Shown one piece after another: positions 20,066-31,625 of a stretch of 64,000 nt of DNA (the first letter of the stretch is position 1; every line of letters starts with the position of its first letter). The notes under the pieces are model-generated. The model ran no database searches and had not been told where the DNA came from. It was given only the letters and a program-made list of their open reading frames with translations. Origin of the DNA: Macrocybe gigantea (taxonomy: Eukaryota; Basidiomycota; Agaricomycetes; Agaricales; Callistosporiaceae); contig SJRY01000241.1 in the NCBI GenBank assembly GCA_011319805.1, positions 1 to 64,000 of the forward strand, written 5' to 3'. The translations under genes and the position numbers were made by a program.

Positions 20066-23000
20066 ATGACGCCAGGCTGCTTTCCCAAGTGGCCTGTACG
20101 ACGCAAATCGACGAAAGCAGCTGAGTCGGACAAAATCACTGTATGTATGTTCAGATCTTACTCGATATTGGACTGTGACCGACAGTTCAGCATAAAGGAT
20201 GCCAAGAGGCCCAAGGAAGTGTCAGCAACTCCGACAGCTGGAGACTACGCCCTTGAAGCGAGCGCACAAGGCATCAAGTATCTAAAGGCGGCTGTTAATG
20301 TAGTCGGCGGTGTCCCAGGGGCTCAGGGAGTGTTGGATATAGCGCTCGTGTTGATTCAGACATGCCAGGTACATTTGGAAGTCGTAGTCGTGCTTGTGTG
20401 CGCATCGATGCTCATCTACCTCTCATAGGATCTTACAGAGATTGAAGAGAAGGTTTCGGAACTGAAGAGTGATATTGAGAGGCTCACTTTGACTATGGTC
20501 AAGGCTCTCGAAGGCAGAGAACATGCGAGCATACCCCAGGACCTGCTCAGAGATATTGAAAATCTCAAGACGTGCGTGTATCCTATGATCGATCATGTCC
20601 TTAGTGTGCTCATGACGAGCCTTTTAGAGACCTTGAAAAGGTCAAACAAGATCTCGACAAGATTGCCGCGCAGAATCGCTTACTCGTCATTCTGTTCAAA
20701 AATGCGAACAAAGCGAAGATTGAACGTTGCATGAACATTGTCAAAAGTTCGCTTCAGCATTGGGATGTATGTAGCCATCGAACTGAATTTTCCTTCACCA
20801 CGAGCTGACCTCACGCGCCACGCAGGTGTCGCGGGACATCTCCCACAGTCTCGTCCTTCATCAGATGGAGCAGAAGGTGGACAGGGTGCAGGAGACCGTC
20901 GGCGCCATGCAAACTTCGCTCGGTGGTTTGATTCGACAGGCGCACACAGCAAGTCACGCTTCATCTCGCCAGATGCCACCGAAACCATCCATCTTTTATG
21001 GGCGCGATGTCTTCGTCAACGAAATCGTCAAAATCCTCGTTAACGCCTCCGAGAGTTCCAAGGCGCCGAGAATATGCATCCACGGGATTGGTGGAATGGG
21101 CAAGACATCAACGGCGATCGCTATAATGGAACATCCCGACGTCCAGAAGAAGTTTAGCGAGAGCAATAGATTCTGGGTACCGTGCGTCAGCGCGACGTCG
21201 CCAGACATCCTCTTGCACATCCTATATGCGAACCTACGCATCTCTCGCGATACTGGTGACTTCCTCGCAGATATCGTTGCCGAACTTCAAAGCTCCTCTT
21301 CTCCACGAGTGATGCTCCTGGACAATTTCGAGACACCCTGGGATCCGATCGAAGGCAAGAGAGAGGATGTAGAGAAGATTTTCCATTCCCTCTCGGCAGT
21401 TTCTCAGCTCAGCATCCTGGTGACGATGAGGACGAACATTCCTCCATCGGAGCAAATTGACTGGATCGACAAGCCCTTGGGCACTGTTGATCCTGAGACG
21501 TCGAGAAATATATACTGCGCTATCCATCCGCGTGCAGCGGGGAAGCCGAAGCTCAGCGAGTTGCTCGCAGAGCTTGGCCACATGCCGTTCGCAATCACGC
21601 TCGTCGCGACGCTTGGGAAAAGATCAAAAGCCATGCCAGAGTCATTGCTGAAGGACTGGCGCAGACATGGTCCCAGAATGCTGTCTTCCGACGAGGCTGC
21701 TGAGGATAGCATATCTATCAGCATCGGTCTGTCTATGAACAGCAAGACAATGCTTAAAAACGATTCTGCACGCACCCTTCTTGCTACGCTTTCTCTGCTT
21801 CCCGCCGGAACGACGCACAGCCACTTGGATTGGTGGGCACCCGACCTCGGGAGCAAACGGAAGAACGCCGCCATCTCCGCGTTGAGCAATGTCGCGCTTA
21901 TCGTTGATGCCGAGTTGGATGACGGAGAAGTGTCGATATCAGTCCTTCCAGTCGTCCAGTCTTACATGCATCACGGTGGTCGCATCCCTCCCATTGTGCG
22001 CGACACTGTTCGCCGGGCGTGTCACAAACTGGTCCTGGACCACAAACCATCCCTTGGTGATCCCATGTTCAGGGCCAACCTCTTGACCATTGCGTCAGAG
22101 GAGACAAATATACAATCCATCCTCCTCGGAGCGACAAGAAATCTCGACGACGCTGTCACCATGCCCGATATTCAGCGACTGCTTGACGTCCTCCTCGCTT
22201 TTAGCTGGTATCACCACTGGTCGAAACCACGCACAGAAGTTGTTGAGCACACTCTCAAGCTTGCACGCAGAGCCCAGCTCGAACAGTACATCGCTGAATC
22301 CCTGTTTTGCCTCGGCAGTACCCTCTTTCGGTTGGACAGATACGAAGATGCGTGTCAATGCTTCATTGAAGCTCGAGATCGCTTCAAAACTCTCTCCGCT
22401 ACAGAACGCGCTACACACTGCGCGTTTGAACTTGTAGAGCTTTACATCTACATGCACAGAGACGATGATGCGCATGCGACGCTCAACAGCATATCCGAAG
22501 AAGATCTTGGTCCGCATGGTCATTTAAGAGCTCGCGCGAGCATGACTCGTGGATTATACCTCTGGTATATGCAAGAGCGTCCTGAAGCCTTGGAAAGCCT
22601 GGCTGCGGCTAGGGATGCTTTTGATAGCGAAGAAGACAAACGACCTTACGATGTAGCGCGTTGCTACCTCTTTACTTCTTACACGTTGGGACGAATGCAG
22701 AATTTCACGGACGCATTGGATGCCATAAGCGAATCGCTGAAGATCTTTGAAAAGTTCGGCCCAGACAACCAAGTTGTGGAGAGTTTGGTCTACAAAGACG
22801 CTATCCTCATCCGCATGGGAGCTCAAGACGACGAAACATTCTCTACTCTCCAACTTAGCCTTCAAAAGGCTCAAGAACTGGGTCTACCATTGTGTATTTC
22901 GCAGGCATTGGAGCTCTTTGGAGAGTTCCATGTCAGACAAGGAAACAAATCCTCCGCTCTCGAGTACTTCAAGGCAGCAGAGGTGCAGTATAAAACCATA

Positions 23001-23123
23001 AGTGATTCATCCCTCGGTGCAGCTGGTTTGGGTCGTTGTCGATATAACTGTCAGTTGTTGGAAGACGATCTCGTCACGCCTGATTGGGACCATTTGGCTA
23101 GCCTCAGTCAAATTTTGTGTTGA
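20066..23123 (+). CDS. NLR-like protein: helical N-terminus, NB-ARC, TPR repeats
   Basis: A model with five exons (20066-20140, 20186-20368, 20429-20571, 20628-20766, 20826-23123) stays in frame and gives 945 residues. Residues 1-250 are mainly helical with heptad patterns (GIKYLKAAVNVVGGVPGAQG, LTEIEEKVSELKSDIERL). They resemble the MLKL-type four-helix N-terminal domains found on some basidiomycete STAND proteins; that match is inferred. NB-ARC follows with P-loop GIGGMGKTS (about residue 267) and Walker B MLLDNFETPW. The C-terminal third has TPR-like helical pairs (SLFCLGSTLFRLDRYEDACQ, ALEYFKAAEVQY). Such proteins sense ligands through the repeats and signal through the N-terminus, often in non-self recognition or regulated cell death. 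Neighbours give no partner. The P-loop region is intact. Confidence 0.82.
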
Positions 23124-24050
23124 TACGCTTTACTATACGTATGTTTTCCTTTTTGTGCCTTTACACCACGAACGACTAGAAGAAAAGGGCTGTATGACGA
23201 ACATCAATAAGCCCAAATGTACCAAAACATTCATGGATTCACATTTCATCGACGAGATTGTAGTCAGACCCGTTGCTGGTCGCGTTCAATCCCTAAACGA
23301 CTGTACCTCGTTCGCATTTTGCTGAATCCATCGAAGACTCCGAAGGTATCGCTGTAACATTCCGGTATTCGATTAGAGCAAGCGGTCATGGCAGATCGCC
23401 GAGACCAAATTCTACCAACAGACTCAATTCCTCCATGTCCTTGCCACCATCTTACGGATTGAAAGACTGGGCCTGAAGGGTTGAGGGCAAATCAAATCAA
23501 TTGTGGCTACACGATGCAGAGCGCATGACTGTGAGTTTGACTCATGTTTGCGCCCGAATCACAGAAAGGGATAGGCCAATATGCACCGCCTCTAACGCCA
23601 GCAAAACCAGCGCCCTGCAAAAAGATCGGCAAGTTCACTTCGATGCGTAGATTCCAAGATCTCAAGAGTTGAAACTTGAAGGTCTAAAATGTGACTCAAG
23701 GCGGAAACGCAGCCTCGCTTTTCTATACCATTTAGCCCAGCCTGGCAACCTGTGCAGGTCCAAGGAATGTGGCGCAGCAGACAACCAGAATCTGTGTTTT
23801 TCCCGAATAGGCTCATCTCATGACCCATACATACGTGACTCTTTTGCATTCATCTCCACTGCACCGCCGCTGTCATCGGAGCCTTCGGCGAGCTCTTCGC
23901 TGAACTGGGAGAGTGTCAATCTCTGCATCAAAGATCTACAACAGCGCCTTTATCAGGTTTAAAAGCCATGTCCCGCTCATGCTGCTATCCTTAGATCTTT
24001 GGAATTCTCCCACCCACGAAGGATAACTGCCCTCCAAGCTTTGCTGTCCA
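23124..24050. other. Intergenic, nothing recognised
   Basis: About 0.9 kb between the NB-ARC gene and the MuiA-type gene. Short open frames on both strands show no recognisable domain, and no repeat of the families in this window was seen. Confidence 0.45.
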
Positions 24051-26413
24051 ATGACCCATATTTGCGCTCTGTCTGCTCCAGACTTCCCCATCCAGTCTGT
24101 TAATGTGTATCAATATGGAGGCGTAATGGTTGTACGCAGGTTCCCCGTACAACTCAAGGTTCTTTTTCACTGCTTTCCTTTGCTTCACGCTGCATTGCTG
24201 ACAACATTTTTGGATGCTCAGAAAGGACAGAATAGAGTGGAGATCAAGAACCTCCCGAGCTCAATTCTTGCTTCTTCGGTCAAGGTATCCGGCTTCAATG
24301 AAGTGGTCAAGCTCCTCGACATTGTCAGCATGCATGGATCGCATTACAAGACCACCTCTGGCTCGCATGCCGAAAAGCTTCGGCTCCTCGAAGCGAAGAA
24401 ACACACGCTCGACTGCGAAAAATGGGTCGCATCCGCTGAATGGTCGGCTCTTTACTATTACGCCCACAGGCTGAACGGCAACAATGCGAACCGGGAGGGA
24501 TTCGACTTGTTGGATGAATTTAGGACGGAGAGCCACGCAAGCATCAAACGTGTAAGTAAAATGTTAGCTCTTTTTCTCCCGTGCTTGACCTTGTTCCCAT
24601 TGTCCTAGTGCGAGGAGCTTTGTGAGGAGATCACCCAAGTAGAAGGACAGATCGGAGAGGCAAGACGAAATGCCACTGATGGTGAAGTTGTGGTGACTCT
24701 GGATGCAGATGAAAGCTGCCTTTGGGAATTGAAGATCACCTACAGTAAGAAGGGGCTGCGCTGCTCTGCTTGATTGGACTGATTGTGAACCTTCAATAGG
24801 AGTTAGCCTTACTTCGTCTTGGACGCCCTTGTACGAACTTCATACGTCGACTTCCGAAAGTGGCCAACCATCCACAACGGTCAACCTTCATTACTATGCT
24901 TGCATCTCTCAGTCAACAGGCGAAGATTGGAAGGATGTCTCTCTCAAACTTACCATGAATCCCGACGGGATAATGGCCCCGGATCTCTCGCCTACGACCA
25001 TTATGCCGGTCACCCAAGTGCCTGGCCGACGCAGAAACAAGTATTGTCCTGCTCCCGTCTCCCCATCCTCTCGGTGGATGCCATACCCTATTTGCACTTG
25101 GGGTGCCGTTCCTGTGCCGCCTGCGATCCCACCGCTTCCCCCTTTGCCAACAGGCGCTGGTTCGCTTAACACGGCTTTGCATGCCCCGGTCTCCATGAGC
25201 CCTGGCCCTGATTCGGCTTGGACTGCTTGGCCTCCAGCTCCAACCACTCCCGCTCCGGCCTTTGGCACAACCGCACCAGCTCATCCTGCTCCTGCAACTT
25301 GGGCGCCTATCACAACGCCTCGAGTACCTAGCCCAGCTCCTAGCCTTGACGCATGGAGCGACGTCGATTTCCCAGCTACAGCAAAAGAGAAGCAGCCTGA
25401 GAAGCAATCGCCCGGGCAGTCTCGAGGCGTAGACCAAGATAAAGACATTGAGTCCGACACGACGAAAACAAAGGCGGTGGCGACGGTGACAACTCTACCT
25501 ATATCGCCTATGAATTGCACTCTTGCCATGAAGTCGTTTACTGTGGACGGAAAGCGCACTATTCTGACGGATGGCTTGCAACGCCAGGTCGCATTGGCGA
25601 TTGTTCCGTTAGAAGCTACTCTATCCTATGTCGTTGCACCTAGGTCCGACCGGTCTGTCTATTTACAGGTGAGTACCTCAACGGGGTTTACTTATCTGCA
25701 GCAAAATAATCACAACCCTTGTTTGCATTAGTATCGGGTCAAGAACAGCAGTGAATACCAGCTTTTCGAGGGTCCTATCAGCGTAACTTTGGATGACGAA
25801 GCAGTCTCTACTGCTTACATCCAGGTATCATGGTTTTTCTGACCTGTTCATGTGGATCCTCCTGCTCAGATTCTCTATGTTTTAGGATGTGGAAAACGAT
25901 GAAAGCTTCCGCTGCACTCTTGGCGTTGACCCTCTGATCAAAGTTTCGTACACGCAGACCGCCCAGACAACACAACATACCGATGTTTCGTCCTCCAAGG
26001 GAACGACTATCATGATACTCACCAGCAAAATCACGGTCCACAACAAGCACACGTTTGCGATCCCCGAACTCATAGTCCGGGACTATATCCCCACAACCAA
26101 AGATAAACGCGCTCGCCTTACTATGCAGAAACCGGAGGGCCTGAACGACGCTGGGGCCGAGCAAGAGGTTCTCACTAGGGTGAAATTATTTCATCCAGAC
26201 GGCAGTGATAAGAGTAACGGTTCGGTGATTGTGCCAAATGCCAGCAAGCAAGCGAAGGTTATGTGGACCAGGCCCGCCTCTTGGAAGCGGCAAGAAAAGG
26301 ACGGCAAATTCGAATGGAAGCTTAGCCTTGGACGTGGTGAGAAAGTGGAGCTGGAAGCTCAGTGGGAACTGAGGGTCCCGAGCGATGTGTCTTGGATGGA
26401 ATCCTACGCATAG
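24051..26413 (+). CDS. MuiA-like protein (DUF4140/DUF4139 family)
   Basis: Six exons (24051-24158, 24222-24551, 24609-24744, 24800-25668, 25732-25824, 25886-26413) join in frame to 687 residues. The N-terminus has the family pattern PIQSVNVYQYGGVMVVRRF followed by KGQNRVEIKNLP, as in mucoidy inhibitor A-like proteins. The C-terminal beta-rich half has WTPLYELHTS, YYACISQSTGEDWKDVSLKL, YRVKNSSEYQLFEGPISV and the ending VPSDVSWMESYA. Biochemical role is unknown; the bacterial name comes from a colony phenotype. A Pro/Ala-rich insert of about 90 residues (exon 4, near 25090-25400) interrupts the C-terminal domain and is low complexity. The start at 24051 is the nearest ATG in frame before the first conserved strand; an upstream exon cannot be excluded. 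Confidence 0.85.
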
Positions 26414-26420
26414 TGGTTTG

Positions 26421-26822
26421 GCTTCTCACCCGGGCGGAGAAAGACAAGTCAGCGGCTACATGCCGTCGATGGATGAATTGTGTCATGTACTATAGCTACT
26501 GTATATGCGATATGAGCAAGTTAAGTTATAAATAATGCCTGGATATATGAATCTGCCGCTGGTGTTAGGTGTTGCGGTGCAAATGATGTATTATGACATG
26601 TCTTTTGGTGAAAAAAGCATGCTATAGGCAACGTCACCCTCCGGCTTGACTGCGAGGCCAGTCAAGAACGACAGAGCATAAGGCACCGTCACCCAACAGC
26701 CGTACCTACCTGGGCTGTTATCTCCCTCAGCTATTACTAAACCGGACTACTGCTCTGCGGCGCACATTAAAAGTAATGCAAGGACTCCGAACCGGGACAT
26801 ATATTCAATGCTCATTTTCGTC
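26421..26822. repeat. Uninterrupted copy of the Copia target region, upstream of ADH2
   Basis: It matches 5895-5943 joined directly to 17556-17907, with one GGATG where the Copia element has two. It thus represents the pre-insertion form of that duplication. A hairpin with a different stem (CTTGACTG / CAGTCAAG, 26645-26666) sits where the other copy has its 11-bp stem. Confidence 0.8.
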
Positions 26823-27925
26823 ATGCCCAGCAAACAGCACAAAGCCCTCTTCCTCGAATCTAGAAAAGGACGTTTCATCCTGGGAGACAATGAAACCCCT
26901 AAGCCTAGCCAGGGCGAGGTCCTCGTCAGGGTAGAATCTGCGTCCTTAGTTTTTATGGGTGCGATTTTTCAGTTACGAAAGGTGGCTTCCAGCAGTACAA
27001 CCTGGTCCAAACTGTCCATGCTGCAAAGGTACTACACTTCTCTGCCAAATGACTTTCTTTTCAGGACATGATTTGATGCGGAATGACAGATTCCGGATAA
27101 CATCTCATTCGACCAGGCTGCCTCTATCCCAGTCACGTTTGCTACCGCATTCATCCCGATGTTCAATGACAAGCCGTATGGCGCCGGGCAACCCCTGCCG
27201 CTCGAGCCAGAGGCCAGAGGCCAGCAGGCAGGCCAGCCCTTCGTCATTCTTGGAGGCGCGACTTCCGTTGGTCAGTATGGTAAGACCCACATTACGCATA
27301 TTTAGTACTTGGTCCGACCTAATTCTCACCCGCCTTTCCATCCAACAGCCATACAGCTTGGCCGACTCTCCGGATTCTCACCCATCATCACCACAGCCTC
27401 GCTGAAACATGAGGAATATCTCAAGTCGATAGGCGCACCTCACGTCATCGACCGCAACCTCACATCGTCACTCGCAGAAGAAGTTTTGAAGATCACCAAG
27501 AATCCGGTCAAGGTTGTCCATGACACAATCATGATGCCAGAAACCCAGAACGTGGCGTATGACTTGCTGGCGCCTGGAGGCCACATGCTCACTGTGGCGA
27601 CCGGCCCAGAATTCTGTGCGGTCAAGAGTCCGTCGAGCAACAAACCGATATACTATGTCTTCGCGTCCTTCTACCTTCCTCATAATCGTGAATTAGGTCA
27701 CAAGTTGTACAACAAATTTACCGATCTATTAGCAGATGGTTCTATCCAAGTGCGCGCTTTCCTCTGCTCTGCCTCTGAGTCAAATGCTCAAGCCTACCAT
27801 GACAGCCTAACAGAGTCGAAGTAGTACCAGGTGGTTTGAATGGGATCAAAGCCGGTTTGGAGAGAATGAAAGCAAATGGCGTCTCGGGAGTGAAGCTCAT
27901 TGTACACCCCCAAGAGACGATTTGA
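26823..27925 (+). pseudogene. ADH2: MDR dehydrogenase pseudogene
   Basis: Close paralogue of ADH1. Exon 1 starts identically (MPSKQHKALFLESRKGRF) but breaks off at RVESA (26940). About 190 bp are missing compared with ADH1, taking the rest of exon 1, including ALNPVDW and AGIVEEV, and the intron donor. Exon 2 (27029 end), exon 3 with VILGGATSVGQYG, exon 4 from 27351 (IQLGRLSGFSP) and the last exon (PNRVEVVPGGLNG to stop at 27925) are otherwise well kept. A further in-frame ATG exists at 26808. Without the lost segment the GroES-like fold cannot form. Confidence 0.8.
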
Positions 27926-28192
27926 GCCTGCAGGGCCCTCGTGGTCTCCAGACTTACAAATACGGCTCGGAGGAATTTATGGACGAAGCCCCAAACGGGG
28001 TTGAAGTATGGTCTTGATTACTGGACACCATGTACTTACCACACAGCTTACACATCGGAAGGACAAAATTTCCAATCCCTGATTGCGCAAGTGCGACGAA
28101 TGCCGTCAGGGGGTTGCCTCTGCGAATTATAAAATGTCGAAAGAGAAACGGGACAACGATAACTATTCTCCTACTTCTCTTTTATTCTTACA

Positions 28193-29481
28193 ATGTCCAG
28201 AACACAACATAAAGCTCTCTATCTAGAGTCCGCGCAAGGGTGTTTCGTCATCGGAGACAATGAGACTCCCAAGCCTGGTCCGGGCCAAGTTCTGGTCAGA
28301 GTGGAGGCTGCAGGCTTGAACCCGTCGGACTGGAAAGAACAGAAGCAACCCGTCTACATCAAGGCATATCCAGCCATCTTTGGATATGACAACGCTGGTA
28401 TTGTCGAGGAAGTAGGTGAAGGTGTTATTAAATTTGTCAAAGGCGACAGGATGTGCGACCTTTCACTTGATTGAAATTGACAGCAGCTGATCTCTCATTC
28501 GCTACAGCTTTTACGAAGGTAGACGCACACCGCTAAAAGCTGCTTTCCAGCAATATAATCTCACTGATGTCGAGTTCGCAGCCAAGGTTCGTAAAAATCC
28601 TAGGCACTCGCCTTTCATACAGTGCTGCTTTGACTCATCTGCAAATACCAGATCCCGGACAACCTGACGTTCGAACAAGCAGCGTCAATCCCAGCCGGTC
28701 TATTTACTGCGGTCGTCGGCTTCTATAGTGATAGGTCGCACAACGGCGCAGGACTTTCCTTGCCCAAAGTCATAGATCCTTCTTCTTCAAACCCACACTC
28801 TGGGAAACCTCTCGTTATACTGGGCGGCTCGTCGTGTGTCGGACAATATGGTCAGACAGGATTACTTTTTTTTTCCACAAGTCATAAAAACACAAACACT
28901 GACGCGACAAGCAGCCATCCAATTCGCCCGTCTTTCCGGCTTTTCCCCCATCATAGTCACCGCGTCGCTCAGAAATGAGGATTTGCTCAAATCTCTCGGT
29001 GCAACGCACATCGTCGACCGGAGGCTCACGCCCACGCTCTCTGAAGAGGTCTCGAAAATCACGACCGCCCCGGTTGAAACCATCTACGATGCAATCGGGG
29101 TCGCTGAAACTCAAGACGCAGGATACAACTTGTTGGCATCTGGCGGACACATGGTAACCGTACGCCCATTGACGAAGGAGTATCCGAATAGCCACAAGCA
29201 GATTTCCTTCTTCTTTGGCGTCTTTACGTTGCCTCATACGCGTGAAATCGGTCTCAAAGTGATAAACAAGATCACTGACCTGTTGGCAGATGGTTCTGTC
29301 AAGGCGAGTTGTTACCTTCCTTTTTGACAACATTGATGAAGATCAACTGAGATCACGACAGCCTAATAAAGTCGAGGTCCTTCCTGGAGGATTGAACGGA
29401 ATCGCAGGAGGGCTAGCACGGATGGCAGCAGATGAGATTTCAGGGCTCAAACTTGTGGCTCGGCCTCACGAGACAGATTAG
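28193..29481 (+). CDS. ADH3: MDR dehydrogenase/enoyl-reductase-like protein
   Basis: Five exons (28193-28452, 28508-28586, 28652-28850, 28915-29303, 29362-29481) give 348 residues with no break. The N-terminal GroES-like part has TPKPGPGQVLVRVEAAGLNP and DNAGIVEEVGEGV. The Rossmann part has VILGGSSCVGQYG, the MDR glycine motif in its GxxxGxxG form, then FSPIIVTASLRNEDLLKSLG and ASGGHMVTV. It belongs to the same branch as ADH1, 2 and 4. No structural-zinc cysteine set is visible, in keeping with enoyl-reductase-like members. The last intron needs a GC donor (AAG/GCGAGT). A nearly identical inverted copy lies at 63015-64000. Confidence 0.88.
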
Positions 29482-30152
29482 TCTCGACGGCGAACGTAAT
29501 ATACGTGTCCTGAGTTCGATGATTAATGTTCTTCAATGTGGTGTGATTAGATCTTGTGATGTCCAACTCAAGAACGAAGATTCAATTGTTATTAATGTGC
29601 TAGGTCATCACAGAAAAGCCTTCGTCTCGCCTTGATTGTAAAGCAGGGGTTGTGGAAGGATCCGAGTTCGACATTGAAATGAGGCTGATTAAGGCTACGC
29701 CACTGAGTGAGACCTTTAACAGTGCACCGCTCGGTGCCTGAACGTTGAGCGCTCCAGGATTGGTCGTCGTACTGTACACAGCTCTGTCATCACTTGAAGA
29801 CAGCCCGTTCTACCCTGCTCTCATTTCTGCGCATCTTAACACAAGCATTGCGTCAGATGACAACACCCTAGTCAGCCTTTATCAGCAACCTGTGAGCATC
29901 TTGCACTGTTAATAGAACAGCGCCCGATATAGCGTGCTCCAAATGTCACAATCCATCAACTCACGTTAATAAAACCGAAGGGCCTGTCTGAGAACGTCGT
30001 TGACGTCGAAGGCAGTTTGCTTACTCACCATTTCTAACCAGCTCTATAAAGGCATGTCGCCAGGAAGGTCTGACAGAACAATTCCCAGAGTCGCCATCCT
30101 AGTTGTTTCTTTGCTGATACCCTTGCTCGGAGCGTACATCTATCAATTCAGC
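29482..30152. other. Intergenic between ADH3 and ADH4
   Basis: The first 70 bases belong to the inverted duplication shared with 63015-63085. A TATA box (TATAAA, 30045-30050) lies about 100 bp before the preferred ADH4 ATG. An ATG-led frame from 30000 runs in frame into ADH4 and would add a hydrophobic segment. Nothing else was recognised. Confidence 0.5.
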
Positions 30153-31410
30153 ATGTCCTTGCCATCTGAACAAAAGGCCTTCTTCTTGCAAGCAAAGCAA
30201 GGGGAATACGCCATCAGAACGCGCGAGGTTGAGAAGCCAGGGCCGGGAGAACTACTTGTCAAAGTCAAGGCTGCCGGCCTCAATCCGGTTGACTGGAAAA
30301 TCCAGAAATACGGTATATTCTTGACGGAATTCCCAGCCATTCTTGGAACAGATATCGCTGGAGATGTAGCGGAAGTCGGAGAGGGTGTGACGAATTTTGT
30401 CAAGGGCGACAAAGTGTGAGTCTCAAGCCACACCTAGAAGAGATGTCGGTTGTCGCTGACAGAAGAGTCAGAGTTTTTCAAGGGACGTTTGATAACCGAG
30501 GTGCAGCTTTCCAGCAGTACACGATCGCCACAGCCGCCACAACTGCCAAGGCAAATCCCTGTTGTCCTTGCATTGATCTTCTAGAACTGATTTAAGAATA
30601 GATTCCGGCGAAATTGACCTACGAGGCGGCGGCGACTTTCCCCGTTGCACTCACCGCCGCGTATATCGGCCTTTACAATACGAAACCATACGGTCTAGAG
30701 TTGGTTCCTCCATTGGAGGAGTCAGACCGAGGGAAGTATGCGGGAACTCCTATTGTCGTTATAGGCGGTTCTAGTTCTGTGGGACAGTATGGTGCGCAGT
30801 AGTCTTTGGTCAGCAGTGCGAAGGGATATGAAATGAGACTGACGGTGTTGTTTGCAGCCATTCAGCTTGCTCGCGCGTCCGGTTTCTCTCCCATCATCGC
30901 TACCTCATCCTTGAAGCACGCAGAGTTCCTCAAAGGATTAGGAGCCACCCACGTCGTCGACAGAAACGCCTCCCTTGAGGAAGAAGTCAAGAAAATAACA
31001 AACAAGCCCATCGAGTTCGTCTACGACGCCATCTCGTCGCAGGAGACGCAGCAAGTTGGGCACGACCTGCTCGCGCCTGGAGGCAATTTGGTCGTCGTGC
31101 TGAACGTGAACATACCCAACCGGCTGGAAGACAGGACAGTCGTGCAAGTCCTCGGAATCCTGCGCCTCCCTCAGAACCAGGAACCTCTGAAAAAATTGTA
31201 CAGCAAGTTGACAGAGCTGTTGGAAGAGGAGATCCTCAAGGTATGGGAAACGAAACCCGGCTCGCCACACATTCCTGACGTTTCCCATTCTTGCAGCCAA
31301 ATCGTTATGAAGTTTTGCCAGGTGGACTGGATGGCATCAAGGGAGGCCTCGAACGTTTGCAGAATGACCAGGTTTCGGGTGTGAAGCTGGTCGCCCAACC
31401 AGGGGCGTGA
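30153..31410 (+). CDS. ADH4: MDR dehydrogenase/enoyl-reductase-like protein
   Basis: Exons 30153-30415, 30472-30550, 30602-30791, 30858-31240 and 31297-31410 give 342 residues and the same intron phases as ADH1 and ADH3. Features are VEKPGPGELLVKVKAAGLNP, GTDIAGDVAEVGEGV, VVIGGSSSVGQYG and APGGNLVVVL. It is the most diverged member of the array. The intron at 30551-30601 starts GC, not GT. Start choice: the TATAAA at 30045 would place transcription start after the ATG at 30054, favouring 30153; the longer form would carry a hydrophobic stretch (VAILVVSLLIPLLGAYIY). Substrate is unknown. Confidence 0.87.
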
Positions 31411-31625
31411 TCACCATCGTGGTGGAGGACAGAAGAAGTGAGAGTGTATGCCAGTGTTTACACTGCAGTTTCGATGTGGTTCGTTGTGCAGTCTCGTCTA
31501 TGAAAAATTGTATACGAAACATGATTATCCTTTATTCTGCCAAATTTACTGTTATTCTCTAATCAAATTTGTAAACTGAATTCGCAGACCACAGCAGGTA
31601 TCTCAGCGATGATAGATGAGAAAGA

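Noticed and set aside
24909..25437. Minus-strand ORFs opposite the MuiA-type gene
   Set aside because: They are shadows of the Pro/Ala-rich coding stretch.
27941..28212. Small plus-strand ORFs before ADH3
   Set aside because: No resemblance to known proteins; they cover the promoter of ADH3.
30000..30152. ADH4 start at the upstream ATGs
   Set aside because: The TATA box position favours the ATG at 30153, where homology to ADH3 also begins. Kept only as a finding.
17908..31410. Secondary-metabolite gene cluster around the four dehydrogenases
   Set aside because: No synthase, P450, transporter or regulator gene is present. Gene similarity and shared flanks point to duplication of one gene.
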